A program made the translations under genes and the position numbers. Below are positions 34,296 through 45,005 of a stretch of DNA of 64,000 nt, one piece after another; the stretch's first letter is position 1, and every line of letters begins with the position of its first letter. Location of the stretch: the NCBI GenBank assembly GCA_000378025.1, contig KB899087.1, positions 4,211,501 through 4,275,500 on the forward strand, given 5' to 3'. The notes beneath the pieces were generated by a model. The model searched no databases. It was not told where the DNA came from and was given only the letters and a program-made list of their open reading frames with translations. This DNA is from Xanthobacteraceae bacterium 501b (GTDB lineage Bacteria; Pseudomonadota; Alphaproteobacteria; Rhizobiales; Xanthobacteraceae).

Positions 34296-35570
34296 ATGAC
34301 ATCTTACCTGAAGCCCGGCAGCGCGCGCACCATTGCCGTCATCGGCGGCGGCGCGGTCGGTGTCGCCACCGCCAGCTTCCTCCTGCGCGAGGGGCACGAC
34401 GTGGTGCTGGTCGAGCGCGGCGGCATCGGCGAGGGCGCCTCCTTCGGCAATGCCGGCGTGCTCGCGCCTTCCTCGGTGGTGCCGATGTCGATGCCGGGCA
34501 CGCTGATGAAGGTGCCCGGCTATCTCCTCGATCCGCTCGGGCCGCTCTCCATCCGCTGGCGCTATCTACCCACGCTGGCGCCCTGGCTCGCCCGCTTCGT
34601 AAAGTCGGGCACGCGGGAGCGCGTTCAGGCGCAGGCGCGGGCGCTGAAGCCGCTGCTCGACGATTCCTTCAGCGCCTGGCTGCCGCTGGTGCGCCATGCC
34701 GGCAATGAGGCGCTGATCCGGCGCGAGGGCTTCCTCGCCGTCTATCGCAGCGAGGCCGATTTCGCCGGCGACGCGCTGGGCTACCAGCTGCGCCGCGCCA
34801 ACGACATCCCGTTCGAGGTGCTGCGCGGGCCGGAGCTGTGGGCGTTCGAGCCGGCGATCTCCCGCGACTACACGATCGGCGTGCTGTTCCGCCAGTGCGG
34901 CCATACGATCAACCCCAACCGGCTGGTGCGGACTGTCGCCAACGCCTTCCAGCGCGATGGCGGGCGCCTGATCCAAGCCCGCGCGCTCGGCTTCGCCGTG
35001 GAGGGCGGGCGGCTCAGGGGCATAGAGACCGATGCCGGCCTCGTCCCCGCCCAGGCGGCGGTGGTGGCCTGCGGCGCCCATTCCCGCCCGCTCGCCGCCG
35101 GCCTCGGCGATAACGTGCCGCTCGACACCGAGCGCGGCTATCACGTGCTGATCGCCGATCCCGAGGCGCTGCCGGCGCGGCCGATCCTCGACGCCAGCGC
35201 CAAATTCGTCTCGACGCCGATGGAGACCGGGCTGCGCATGGCCGGCACGGTCGAGTTCGCCGGGCTGGAGGCGCCGCCGGACTGGAAGCGGGCGGCGCGT
35301 CTGCTCACCCTCGGCCGGCGGCTGTTTCCCGGCCTCGCCCCGCATCATCCGGAAGCGCGGGTGTCGCGCTGGATGGGCTTCCGGCCGAGCATGCCGGATT
35401 CGCTGCCCGTCATCGGCCGGGCCAGCGCCTGCGCGGAGGTGGTCTATGCCTTCGGCCATGGCCATGTCGGCCTCGCCTCCGCCGCCCGCACCGGCATGGC
35501 GGTGGCCGACCTCATCGCCGGGCGCCCGCCCGCCCTCGACCTCGCCCCCTTCGCCGCCGCGCGGTTCTGA
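34296..35570 (+). CDS. FAD-dependent D-amino-acid dehydrogenase-like oxidoreductase (DadA family)
   Basis: 424 residues. The FAD-binding Rossmann motif IAVIGGGAVGVATASFLLREG starts near residue 10, with VLVERGGIGEGASFGNAGVL typical of DadA. GFRPSMPDSLPVIGRAS and the C-terminal FGHGHVGLASAARTG form the second FAD-contact segment. It should oxidise a D-amino acid or N-substituted glycine-type amine to the imine/keto acid, passing electrons to quinones. The imine product suits the RidA protein upstream. It begins 412 bases after ridA; tandem activator sites lie in that gap. Confidence 0.88.
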   Translation: MTSYLKPGSARTIAVIGGGAVGVATASFLLREGHDVVLVERGGIGEGASFGNAGVLAPSSVVPMSMPGTLMKVPGYLLDPLGPLSIRWRYLPTLAPWLARFVKSGTRERVQAQARALKPLLDDSFSAWLPLVRHAGNEALIRREGFLAVYRSEADFAGDALGYQLRRANDIPFEVLRGPELWAFEPAISRDYTIGVLFRQCGHTINPNRLVRTVANAFQRDGGRLIQARALGFAVEGGRLRGIETDAGLVPAQAAVVACGAHSRPLAAGLGDNVPLDTERGYHVLIADPEALPARPILDASAKFVSTPMETGLRMAGTVEFAGLEAPPDWKRAARLLTLGRRLFPGLAPHHPEARVSRWMGFRPSMPDSLPVIGRASACAEVVYAFGHGHVGLASAARTGMAVADLIAGRPPALDLAPFAAARF

Positions 35571-35598
35571 GAGCGGGGATTCGCAGCCGCGCGCCGGC

Positions 35599-35616
35599 TT
35601 TCTCCGCAATGAGACA
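35599..35616. promoter_or_regulatory. Activator-type inverted repeat upstream of the LLM gene
   Basis: TTTCTC-CGCAAT-GAGACA fits TGTCKC-N6-GMGACA with one mismatch in the left arm and lies about 70 bases from the sigma-54 promoter at 35679. Confidence 0.55.
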
Positions 35617-35678
35617 GGCCGGCGCCGGGGTGGCGGGCTCATCGTGAAGAATATTGTTAAATCAGAGGGTTAAGTCTC

Positions 35679-35693
35679 TGGCACGGGCCTTGC
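35679..35693 (+). promoter_or_regulatory. Sigma-54 promoter of the LLM monooxygenase operon
   Basis: TGGCACGGGCCTTGC is a full -24/-12 match, 50 bases before the GTG start at 35744. It rules out the longer ATG-like starts upstream, which would lie before or inside the promoter. Confidence 0.82.
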
Positions 35694-35743
35694 CGAAGGG
35701 TGCTTTGCCGGCACGTTGCCGGTCGCAGTCAAGGGAGACCGTC

Positions 35744-36868
35744 GTGCTGCTTTCCTTCTTCATGATGCCGCTTCATTCGGTCAACAGGCATTATCCCACT
35801 GCCCTGGCCGAGGATATCGAGGCCTTCAAGCTGGCGGACGAGCTGGGCTTCGAGGAAGCGTGGATCGGCGAGCACTATTCGGCGGAGATCGAGCAGATTT
35901 CCTCGCCGCTGATGTTCCTGGCGCATATGGCGCCGCAGACCAAGCGCATCAAGCTCGGCACCGGCGTGCTGCCGCTGCCGCTCTATCATCCTGTGATGGC
36001 CGCCTCGCATGTCGCGCTGCTGGACCATCTCGCGCCCGGCCGCCTCTTGCTGGGCATCGGCACTGGCGGCCTCGGCTCGGATTTCGAGGTGTTCGGCATG
36101 GAGGACGCGGATCGCACCGCGATGATGCTCGATTCCATCGCCATCATGAAGAAGATCTGGGCCTCCGATCCGCCCTATGACATCGAGGGCAGGTTCTGGA
36201 ACGTGAAGCTCTCCAAGAGCTACTGGCCGGACCTTGGCGTCGGCATCCTGCCGAAGACCCTAACCAAGCCGCACCCGCCGCTGGCGGTGTCGGTGTCGAG
36301 CCCCTATTCCGGCTCCATGCGCGTCGCCGCGCGCAACGACTTCATGCCGATCTCGGCCAATTTCGTCGCCTCCTGGGTGGTGAAGACCCATTGGGAAACC
36401 TATTGCGATGAACTCGCCAAGCTCGGCAAGACGCCGGACGGTACCAAGTGGCGCGTCGCCCGCTCCATCCATGTCGCCGACACCGACGAGGAAGCCGAGC
36501 GCGTGGTGAAGAAGGCCGGCGGCGCCTATGACTGGTACTACGACTACATGTTCCAGGTGTATCAGCGCATGGGCGCGGCGGCGCTGCTCGCCCCCTTCCG
36601 CGACACCGATCCCGCCAGCATCACGCCGCAGATGGTGCGCGACCATTTCGTCATCTATGGCAGCCCGGAAACGGTGGCGCGCAAGATCCTCGCCTTGCGC
36701 GAGGAGGTCGGCCCGTTCGGCACGCTGATGATGACCTCGCATGAATGGGAGGACAAACCCGCCATGCGCCGCTCGATGGAACTGCTTGCCAGGCGGGTGA
36801 TGCCCATCGTCAATGCGGCGCTGGGCGAAGAAGCACTGGACGAGAACCTGCCGGCGATCGCCGTCTGA
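35744..36868 (+). CDS. LLM-class flavin-dependent monooxygenase
   Basis: 374 residues from GTG 35744, chosen because AAGGGAG lies six bases upstream and a sigma-54 promoter sits just before it. Bacterial luciferase-like (LLM) fold: LLSFFMMPLHSVNRHYPTAL, ADELGFEEAWIGEHY, IKLGTGVLPLPLYHP and GRLLLGIGTGGLGSDFEVFG. It uses reduced FMN and O2 to oxygenate an organic substrate; relatives include limonene monooxygenase, RutA and nitrilotriacetate/EDTA monooxygenases. The flavin reductase at 29.5 kb is the probable partner. It is followed after 19 bases by a lactone-oxidase-like flavoprotein in the same operon. Confidence 0.9.
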   Translation: MLLSFFMMPLHSVNRHYPTALAEDIEAFKLADELGFEEAWIGEHYSAEIEQISSPLMFLAHMAPQTKRIKLGTGVLPLPLYHPVMAASHVALLDHLAPGRLLLGIGTGGLGSDFEVFGMEDADRTAMMLDSIAIMKKIWASDPPYDIEGRFWNVKLSKSYWPDLGVGILPKTLTKPHPPLAVSVSSPYSGSMRVAARNDFMPISANFVASWVVKTHWETYCDELAKLGKTPDGTKWRVARSIHVADTDEEAERVVKKAGGAYDWYYDYMFQVYQRMGAAALLAPFRDTDPASITPQMVRDHFVIYGSPETVARKILALREEVGPFGTLMMTSHEWEDKPAMRRSMELLARRVMPIVNAALGEEALDENLPAIAV

Positions 36869-36887
36869 ACCGCTGGAGAGAACGAAG

Positions 36888-38156
36888 ATGTCGAGCGCCG
36901 ACACGGCCGGGCTGCTGCAGCCCGGAAAGCTCTGGTGGAACTGGTTTGGCGAGCAGTATTTCGTGCCGCGCTACACCGCCCGTCCGACCCGCGAGGAGGA
37001 GGTCTGCGCCATCGTGCGCGAGGCGCGCAGGCTCGGCCTGCCGGTCCGCGCCAGCGGTGCCGGCCATTCCAACCCCGCCATCGTGCCCACCCCGGGGGTG
37101 CATATCGACTTCGACGCCTTCAATCAGGTGGTCGCGGTCGACAAGGAGAAGCTGCAGGTCACGGTGCGGCCGGGCCTGCGCATCAGCGCGCTGACCAAAT
37201 ACCTGCGCGAGCGCGGCATGTCGCTCAACAACCAGGGCGACATTGACCGGCAGGCGGTGATCGGCGCGATGATGACTGGCACCCATGGCGCCGGCAAGAC
37301 GCTGGCCTGCCTCTCCACCCACCTCGTCAGCGCCCGCATCGTTACCGCGGAGGGCGAGCTGCGCGACCTCTCGGCGGCCGATGGCGAGCTGTTCAAGGCG
37401 TTCCGCACCTCCATCGGCATGTTCGGCCTGGTGGTGTCGCTCACCCTGCAGGCGGTGCCGTCCTACAACATCCACAAACGCTCATGGAACACCGACACCG
37501 AGGACTGCCTTAGTAACCTACATGAGCTTTTGGAGGCCAACCGCACCTTCTGGTTCTTCTGGCTGCCGCGCAAGGAATCGGCCGATCTCTATGAGCTGCC
37601 CGGCGGCGCTGTGCCCTCGAAGACGACGCGCGACTTCGATTTCTGCCACATGCGGACCTATAACGCCGTGCCGGTGGCCGAGCCGGCGCCGACGCTGGGG
37701 CCGGGGGAGGAGTTCGACCATTCCTCCATCATCTACCCCAACGACTATGTGCCCAACTTCCGCGAGATCGAATACGCCGTGCCGTTCGGCCGCTTCGAGG
37801 AGTGTTTCGCCGAAGTGCGGCACATGTTCCAGACGAAGTACCCGCAGGCCATCTACCCCGTCGAATGCCGGGCGGTGAAGGGCGACGACACCTATCTCTC
37901 CGCCTATTCCGAGCGCGACGGCTATGCGCTGTCCATTTCCGGCCCGCTGGAGGAGGCGAGCTGGGCCATGCTGCGCGACGCCGATGCCATTCTCGACCGC
38001 TATGACGGGCGTCCGCATTGGGGCAAGCACCATTTCATGACGCCGGAGCGGCTGGAGCGGCTCTACCCGAAATACGACGCCTTCAAGCGCCTGCGCCGGG
38101 AGATGGACCCCGACGGGGTGTTCCTCAACGACCATCTGCGCATGCTGTTCGCCTGA
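36888..38156 (+). CDS. FAD-linked oxidase, D-arabinono-1,4-lactone oxidase-like
   Basis: 422 residues from ATG 36888 (GGAGAG upstream). The N-terminal PCMH-type FAD domain (about 20-190) has YTARPTREEEVCAIV, ASGAGHSNPAIVPT and a TGTHGAGKTLACLS FAD-binding segment. The C-terminal ALO-type substrate domain (about 200-420) ends DPDGVFLNDHLRMLF. Relatives oxidise sugar lactones or alditols with O2 or a carrier. His in the covalent-FAD position cannot be judged by eye. It is co-transcribed with the LLM monooxygenase, which suggests it oxidises a product of that enzyme (inference), and is followed by a strong terminator. Confidence 0.87.
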   Translation: MSSADTAGLLQPGKLWWNWFGEQYFVPRYTARPTREEEVCAIVREARRLGLPVRASGAGHSNPAIVPTPGVHIDFDAFNQVVAVDKEKLQVTVRPGLRISALTKYLRERGMSLNNQGDIDRQAVIGAMMTGTHGAGKTLACLSTHLVSARIVTAEGELRDLSAADGELFKAFRTSIGMFGLVVSLTLQAVPSYNIHKRSWNTDTEDCLSNLHELLEANRTFWFFWLPRKESADLYELPGGAVPSKTTRDFDFCHMRTYNAVPVAEPAPTLGPGEEFDHSSIIYPNDYVPNFREIEYAVPFGRFEECFAEVRHMFQTKYPQAIYPVECRAVKGDDTYLSAYSERDGYALSISGPLEEASWAMLRDADAILDRYDGRPHWGKHHFMTPERLERLYPKYDAFKRLRREMDPDGVFLNDHLRMLFA

Positions 38157-38160
38157 ACGA

Positions 38161-38187
38161 AGGGGCCGGCACTGCTGGCCCCTTTTT
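38161..38187 (+). terminator. Rho-independent terminator after the LLM operon
   Basis: AGGGGCC/GGCCCCT stem (seven pairs, nine-base loop) is followed by TTTT, directly after the stop of the lactone-oxidase-like gene. It separates the LLM operon from the regulator gene. Confidence 0.88.
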
Positions 38188-38217
38188 CGTTTCCGCGCCG
38201 AGCGAGGAGGAAGCGGG

Positions 38218-38247
38218 TTGACGATTAAACTTTGTGCTGCGCACAAT
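38218..38247 (+). promoter_or_regulatory. Candidate sigma-70 promoter and operator of the AcoR-like regulator
   Basis: TTGACG (38218-38223) and CACAAT (38242-38247) with 18-base spacing form a plausible promoter. The perfect inverted repeat TTGTGC-TGC-GCACAA (38232-38246) overlaps the -10. It differs from the TGTCKC-N6-GMGACA motif, so a different protein may bind here. Confidence 0.45.
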
Positions 38248-38277
38248 TTAAGCGTTGGGGCGGAACCGGAGACCGCG

Positions 38278-40347
<2,070 letters not shown>

Positions 40348-40384
40348 ACCTCCCCCGCTCGCGCGCCCGCTGTCGCGCCCCCTC

Positions 40385-40402
40385 TGTCGCGCCTCTGCGA
40401 CA
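40385..40402. promoter_or_regulatory. Perfect activator-type inverted repeat upstream of the polyamine-type ABC operon
   Basis: TGTCGC-GCCTCT-GCGACA is a perfect match to TGTCKC-N6-GMGACA, extended by C and G on the outside. It lies about 210 bases before the sigma-54 promoter at 40610. Confidence 0.7.
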
Positions 40403-40445
40403 GCGGCCGGCTCATCCTTGAAACAGCGTCGCCGTCGCGCGATCC

Positions 40446-40492
40446 TGTCTCACGGCTGCGCCGCGATGCGACACTGTCGCACGAGTGAGTGG
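40446..40492. promoter_or_regulatory. Further activator half-sites upstream of the ABC operon
   Basis: TGTCTC-ACGGCT-GCGCCG (40446-40463) and TGTCGC-ACGAGT-GAGTGG (40475-40492) are partial matches to the motif, and TGCGACA-C-TGTCGCA (40467-40481) is a perfect palindrome. They sit between the strong site at 40385 and the promoter at 40610. The rest of this 320-base gap, up to the promoter, is AT-richer and shows nothing else clear. Confidence 0.5.
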
Positions 40493-40609
40493 TATTTCGT
40501 CCCGAAAAGCCAGCAACACGCGCGAGGACGCCTGATTTAAGCTTCAAATCATCCGTCAAAGACCACAAGAAGTGTTGAAATCATCTTTCAATATCGGGAC
40601 AAATCCGGA

Positions 40610-40624
40610 TGGCACGAGAGTTGC
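40610..40624 (+). promoter_or_regulatory. Sigma-54 promoter of the first polyamine-type ABC operon
   Basis: TGGCACGAGAGTTGC is a full -24/-12 match, 43 bases before the ATG at 40668. Confidence 0.83.
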
Positions 40625-40667
40625 CGAACCGGGTGTCGGCCGGAAAGGCCGAACACAGGGGAAAAAA

Positions 40668-41771
40668 ATGACCTTCCATACTGGAGATTGGGCGCCCTCG
40701 CGGCGCGGCGTCCTGAAGGGCATGGGCGCGGCCGCCGCCACGCTCGCCGCCCCCGGCGTTCTCAGCCGGGCCTATGCGCAGGAGCCGATCGTGCTGCTGA
40801 CCTGGGAGACCTATCACGACCCCGCCTGGTGCAAGGAATGGGGCGAGGCCAATGGCGTCGAGGTGAAGCCGGTCGTCATCGGCTCGGTCGACGAGCTGTT
40901 CTCGCAGCCCTTCTCCGGCGCGGTGCAGCCGGACGTGATGTATATCGAAACCGGCTCACTGCCGCGCTTCAAGGAAGCCGGGCTGATCGTGCCGTTCGAC
41001 ACCGCCAAGGTGCCGAACATCAAGAACATCACCCCCAATCTCGACTGGAAGAAATACACCGATGTCGGCGGCGAGGTGGTCGCCGTGCCCTACAACTGGG
41101 GCACCCAGCCGCTGATGTACAATGCCGACGCCATGCCCGCGCCGGACAGCTGGAAGGCGCTGTGGGACCCGAAATATCGCGGCAAGGTCAACATCTTCGA
41201 CGATTGCACCATCTGCTTTCCGATGATCGCGCTCGCGGTTGGCGCCAAGGACCCGTTCAACCTGACCGACGCCGATTTCGCCGCCTGCGAGGAGGCGCTG
41301 CGCACGCTGCGGCCGCAGATCCGCACCATCGCCCGCGGCTTCGACGATGCCGTCACCATCTATGCCGCCGGCGAGGCGCTGCTCGGCTATTGCCAGAACA
41401 TCGCGGTCGTCACCTCGCTGCAGGACAAGGGCAAGAACTTCGCCTATGCGCTGCCGAAGGAAGGCACGCCCACCTGGATCGACTGCACCGGCGTCTCGAA
41501 GAAGGGCGACCGCGACATCGTCTACAAGTTCATCAACGACAATCTCTCCACCAAGTGGCAGGCGCGCTTCATCGAGGCCTCGACCAATAATGGCGTGCTG
41601 GATCTCAGCGAGGCCAAGGCCGGCGGCGTGAGCGAAGCGACGCTCAAGCGCACCAACATTCCCGATTCGCAGGCCGGCGATTTCTGGGAAAAGCTGGTCA
41701 TCCTGCAGAAGCCGGAAGATTTCGAGCGGCGGCTGCAGATCTGGAACGACTTCAAGGCCGGCACGCTCTGA
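40668..41771 (+). CDS. ABC transporter substrate-binding protein, PotD/PotF-like, Tat signal
   Basis: 367 residues from ATG 40668, with AGGGGA upstream; the sigma-54 promoter excludes the longer frame. A twin-arginine signal (SRRGVLKGMGAAAATLA) ends near AYAQE, so the protein is probably exported folded. The mature part resembles spermidine/putrescine-binding PotD: LLTWETYHDPAWCKEWGE, DVMYIETGSLPRFKEAGLIVPF and VVAVPYNWGTQPLMYN. The ligand may be a polyamine or another cationic or amide compound. It is first in an operon with ATPase and fused permease genes under AcoR-type control. Confidence 0.88.
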   Translation: MTFHTGDWAPSRRGVLKGMGAAAATLAAPGVLSRAYAQEPIVLLTWETYHDPAWCKEWGEANGVEVKPVVIGSVDELFSQPFSGAVQPDVMYIETGSLPRFKEAGLIVPFDTAKVPNIKNITPNLDWKKYTDVGGEVVAVPYNWGTQPLMYNADAMPAPDSWKALWDPKYRGKVNIFDDCTICFPMIALAVGAKDPFNLTDADFAACEEALRTLRPQIRTIARGFDDAVTIYAAGEALLGYCQNIAVVTSLQDKGKNFAYALPKEGTPTWIDCTGVSKKGDRDIVYKFINDNLSTKWQARFIEASTNNGVLDLSEAKAGGVSEATLKRTNIPDSQAGDFWEKLVILQKPEDFERRLQIWNDFKAGTL

Positions 41772-41808
41772 CGCGCACCTGCTGACCCCGCAACGCGGAG
41801 CACGAGAG

Positions 41809-42900
41809 ATGGCGAAGACTTCGCAGGCGATCCTGACGCTCGCCGGCATCGACAAGACCTATGACGGGGCGGCCCGGCCGGCGCTCGACCGGATTTCCTT
41901 CACCGTGGCGCCGGGCGAGTTCTTCTCCATCCTCGGGCCGAGCGGCTCGGGAAAAACCACGCTGCTGCGCATGATCGCCGGCTTTGAGCGCCCCGATATC
42001 GGGCGCGTGCTGATGGACGGGGCCGACATCACCGATGTGCCGCCCTTCCGGCGCGATGTGCGCACCGTGTTCCAGTCCTATGCGCTGTTCCCGCATATGA
42101 GCGTGCTGGAAAACGTCGCCTATCCCCTGCGCATGGCCGGGGCGCGAAAGGCCGAGCGCCTTGCCAAGGCGCGCGACTGCCTTGCCCTCGTCAGCATGGG
42201 CGATTTCACTACCCGGCTGCCGCACCAGCTCTCCGGCGGCCAGCGCCAGCGGGTGGCGCTGGCCCGCGCCATTGTCTGCCGTCCGCGCGTGCTGCTGCTC
42301 GACGAGCCGCTGGGCGCGCTCGACCTGCGCCTGCGCCAGCAGATGCAGCACATGCTGGTTTCTCTGCAGCGCGAGCTCGGCATCGCCTTTGTCTATGTCA
42401 CCCACGACCAGGGCGAGGCGCTGTCCATGTCCGACCGGGTGGCTGTGATGAGCGAGGGGCGCATTGCCCAGCTCGGCACGCCGCGCGAGATCTATTTCGA
42501 CCCGGCCTCCGAATTCGTCGCCCAGTTCGTCGGCCGTTCCAATTTGCTGCCGATCGAGGCGGCGCCGCATGAGGGCAGCCTCACCGCCCTGCTCGGCGGG
42601 CGGGCGCTGAAGGGGGTAATGGTGCCGCGCTCCGGCCCGGCGCGGATGGCGATCCGGTTTGAATGCGTGCGGCTCGCCGATGCCGGCACCCCCGCGGGCC
42701 ATCCCGCCGACGAGGCCTGCGCCATCGAGGGCGTGGTCGAGGACGTGCTGTTCCTCGGCAATGCGCTGGAGGTGAATGTGCGCTGCGGCGACCACAACAT
42801 CATCGCCGCCGTGCCCACTCTGGGCGGCGAGGGCTATCGTCCCGGCCGCCCGGTGCGGGTGATGTTCGACCCCGGCCAGGCAACGGTGTTCCATGGCTGA
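41809..42900 (+). CDS. ABC transporter ATP-binding protein, PotA-like
   Basis: 363 residues. Walker [16 protein letters not shown]-loop [16 protein letters not shown], signature [15 protein letters not shown], Walker [13 protein letters not shown] and the H-loop YVTHDQ are all intact. A C-terminal TOBE-type region (about 270-363) follows. It powers import through the fused permease encoded next, whose start overlaps this stop by eight bases. The gene begins 37 bases after the binding protein gene. Confidence 0.93.
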   Translation: MAKTSQAILTLAGIDKTYDGAARPALDRISFTVAPGEFFSILGPSGSGKTTLLRMIAGFERPDIGRVLMDGADITDVPPFRRDVRTVFQSYALFPHMSVLENVAYPLRMAGARKAERLAKARDCLALVSMGDFTTRLPHQLSGGQRQRVALARAIVCRPRVLLLDEPLGALDLRLRQQMQHMLVSLQRELGIAFVYVTHDQGEALSMSDRVAVMSEGRIAQLGTPREIYFDPASEFVAQFVGRSNLLPIEAAPHEGSLTALLGGRALKGVMVPRSGPARMAIRFECVRLADAGTPAGHPADEACAIEGVVEDVLFLGNALEVNVRCGDHNIIAAVPTLGGEGYRPGRPVRVMFDPGQATVFHG

Positions 42901-44623
42901 TCTCGCCTCCGACATGTCGCTTGCCCCCGCCCGCCCCGTGCGCTTCCACCGGATCAGCGTGCTCGGCTGGCCGGTCTATGCCTGGTTCATCGCCCTCGTG
43001 CTGGTGCCGAACCTGCTGCTGATCGGCACCAGCTTCCTGCGCACCTCCAACGGCTTCATCGTCTTCGACCCTTCCTTTGCCAGCTATCTGAGGCTTTGGA
43101 AGTCGGCGAGCTTCCAGTTCCTGCTGGTGAAGACCCTGGCCACCAGCTTCGGCGCGGCCGCCCTCGGCTGCCTCATCGCCTATCCCATGGCTTATTACGC
43201 CGCCCGCGTGGTGCAGAAGAACCGCTCGGTGCTGGTGCTGCTGGTCATCATCCCGCTGTGGATCAGCCTGTTGATGCGGGTCTTCGCCTGGCGGATGATT
43301 CTGGGCCAGAACGGCATATTGAACTCGGCGCTGGTCGGCAGCGGCCTGCTCGACCAGCCGAGCGAGGCGTTTCTCTATACCGGCTTCTCGGTGCTGCTCA
43401 CCTACACCTACATCTCGATCCCGTTCTGCTTCATCGCCATCTTCACCGCGCTGGAGAAGATTCCGCACGCGCTGATCGAGGCCTCGCAGGACAGCGGCGC
43501 CTCCGCCTGGCAGACCTTCCGCCATGTGGTGTGGCCGCTCTCGCGGCCCAGCGTCGCCATCGGCTTTTCGCTCGCCTTCCTGATGACGGTCGGCGACTAC
43601 GTCACCCCCTCCATGGTCGGCGGCATTGATGGCACCATGATCGGCATGGTGATCGCCTCGCAGTTCGGCATCGCCAATAACTGGCCCTATGGCGCGGCGA
43701 TCGCGGTGTGCCTGATGCTCAGCGTCGGCCTCATCCTGGCGCTGGTGCTGTGGGCGGGGCAGACGCGCGGCGTGCTGACCGGCGACGAGGGCGCCCGTCC
43801 CCCGGTGGCGTCGCGCCGGCTCACCTCCGGCCAGCGCCTGCGGCGGGCGGGGGGAAGGATGCTGTTCGCGCTGCCCTATCTCTTCCTCTATGCCCCGCTC
43901 GCCATCATGGTGCTGATGTCGTTCAACGATTCCACCGTGCAGGCCTTTCCGCTCAGCGGGGCGACGCTGCGCTGGTATGCCGAGCTGGCGGGCAACCAGC
44001 CGATGCTGGAGGCGGTGCGGCGCAGCCTCATGGTCGGCTTCCTTGTCGTGCTGGTCTCGGGCGTGGCGGCGACCGGCTTCGCCTTCGCGCTGCATTATGG
44101 AAGGGTGCGGCGGGCGCGCTTCTTCGAGTTCGCGCTGGCGGTGCCGGTGGCGATTCCCGGCGTGGTGCTCGGCATCGTCATGGTGCTGGCGACGCAGCTG
44201 GCGCAGATTCCCTCCGGCGTCGGGCGCATCGTCATCGGCCAGGCGAGCTTCGTCATGCCTGTGATGCTGATGATCATCCTCGCCCGGCTGCGCCGGCTGG
44301 ACGGGGCGCTCCTGGAAGCCTCGATGGATTCGGGCGCCAATCACTGGCAGAGCTTCGTCCATGTGCTGTTCCCCTCGATCAGGGGCGCGATCATCGGCGG
44401 GGCGCTGCTCGGCTTCACTCTGTCGGCCGACGATGTGATGGTGACGCTGTTTCTCGCCGGCACCTCGCCCACCCTGCCGATCTGGGTGTGGAACCAGATG
44501 CGCTTCGGCTTCACCCCCTCGGTCAACGCCATCTTCACCTTAGTGGGCGTCGGCTCGCTGCTGGCGATCCTGGTGTGCAACCGGCTTATCTTCCACGCGA
44601 AGGCGCGCGGTCGCGAGGGCTAG
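42893..44623 (+). CDS. Fused ABC transporter permease (PotB-PotC in one chain)
   Basis: 576 residues, twice the length of a single polyamine permease. The first half (about 1-285) is PotB-like, with EAA loop LIEASQDSGASAWQTFRHVVWPL; the second half (about 315-570) is PotC-like, with EAA loop LLEASMDSGANHWQSFVHVLFPS. About 12 TM helices result, joined by a linker near 285-315 (TGDEGARPPVASRR). No stop or frameshift is seen at the junction, so this is a real fusion. It should form the whole membrane part of the importer with one PotA dimer. Elsewhere in the window (55-57 kb) the same functions are two genes. Confidence 0.9.
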   Translation: MADLASDMSLAPARPVRFHRISVLGWPVYAWFIALVLVPNLLLIGTSFLRTSNGFIVFDPSFASYLRLWKSASFQFLLVKTLATSFGAAALGCLIAYPMAYYAARVVQKNRSVLVLLVIIPLWISLLMRVFAWRMILGQNGILNSALVGSGLLDQPSEAFLYTGFSVLLTYTYISIPFCFIAIFTALEKIPHALIEASQDSGASAWQTFRHVVWPLSRPSVAIGFSLAFLMTVGDYVTPSMVGGIDGTMIGMVIASQFGIANNWPYGAAIAVCLMLSVGLILALVLWAGQTRGVLTGDEGARPPVASRRLTSGQRLRRAGGRMLFALPYLFLYAPLAIMVLMSFNDSTVQAFPLSGATLRWYAELAGNQPMLEAVRRSLMVGFLVVLVSGVAATGFAFALHYGRVRRARFFEFALAVPVAIPGVVLGIVMVLATQLAQIPSGVGRIVIGQASFVMPVMLMIILARLRRLDGALLEASMDSGANHWQSFVHVLFPSIRGAIIGGALLGFTLSADDVMVTLFLAGTSPTLPIWVWNQMRFGFTPSVNAIFTLVGVGSLLAILVCNRLIFHAKARGREG

Positions 44624-44639
44624 CGCGGATGCGGCGCGT

Positions 44640-45005
44640 TCAGCGCGTTACCCGCACCGAGGCGAAGCGGCCGACCACGGCGCCGCCGCAGCGCTCCGCC
44701 GCCAGTGCCGAGGCGCGGGCCGGCTGCAGGCGCGCGTCTCCGGGATAGCCGGCCTCGCCGCCGGCGGCGGGGCGCTGCTGGCGCGACAGGCCGGCCAGCA
44801 GCGATTTCAGCCGGCGGTTCTCCGCCTGCAATTCCTTCATCTGCGCCACCGCCGCCTGGTCCAGCCCGCCGAAGCGCCGCCGCCAGCGGTAGAAGGTGCG
44901 CAGCGACACCTGCGCGGTGCGGCAGATCTCGGGGATCGACACGCCGGCATCGGCCTCGCGGATGAGGTGGAGGATCTCGTTGTCGGTGAACTGCGAACGT
45001 CGCAT
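44640..45005 (-). CDS. Orphan IS3-type transposase OrfA-like HTH protein
   Basis: 121 residues from ATG 45005. The first 80 residues match IS3-family OrfA: MRRSQFTDNEILHLIREADAG, EICRTAQVSLRTFYRWRRRFGG and the coiled-coil MKELQAENRRLKSLLAG. The remaining Ala/Gly/Arg-rich tail is not like OrfA and may come from loss of the frame. No OrfB with the DDE catalytic domain follows within the window. It is either an IS remnant or a small domesticated DNA-binding protein. It is convergent with the fused permease gene and divergent from urtA. Confidence 0.7.
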   Translation of the reverse strand: MRRSQFTDNEILHLIREADAGVSIPEICRTAQVSLRTFYRWRRRFGGLDQAAVAQMKELQAENRRLKSLLAGLSRQQRPAAGGEAGYPGDARLQPARASALAAERCGGAVVGRFASVRVTR

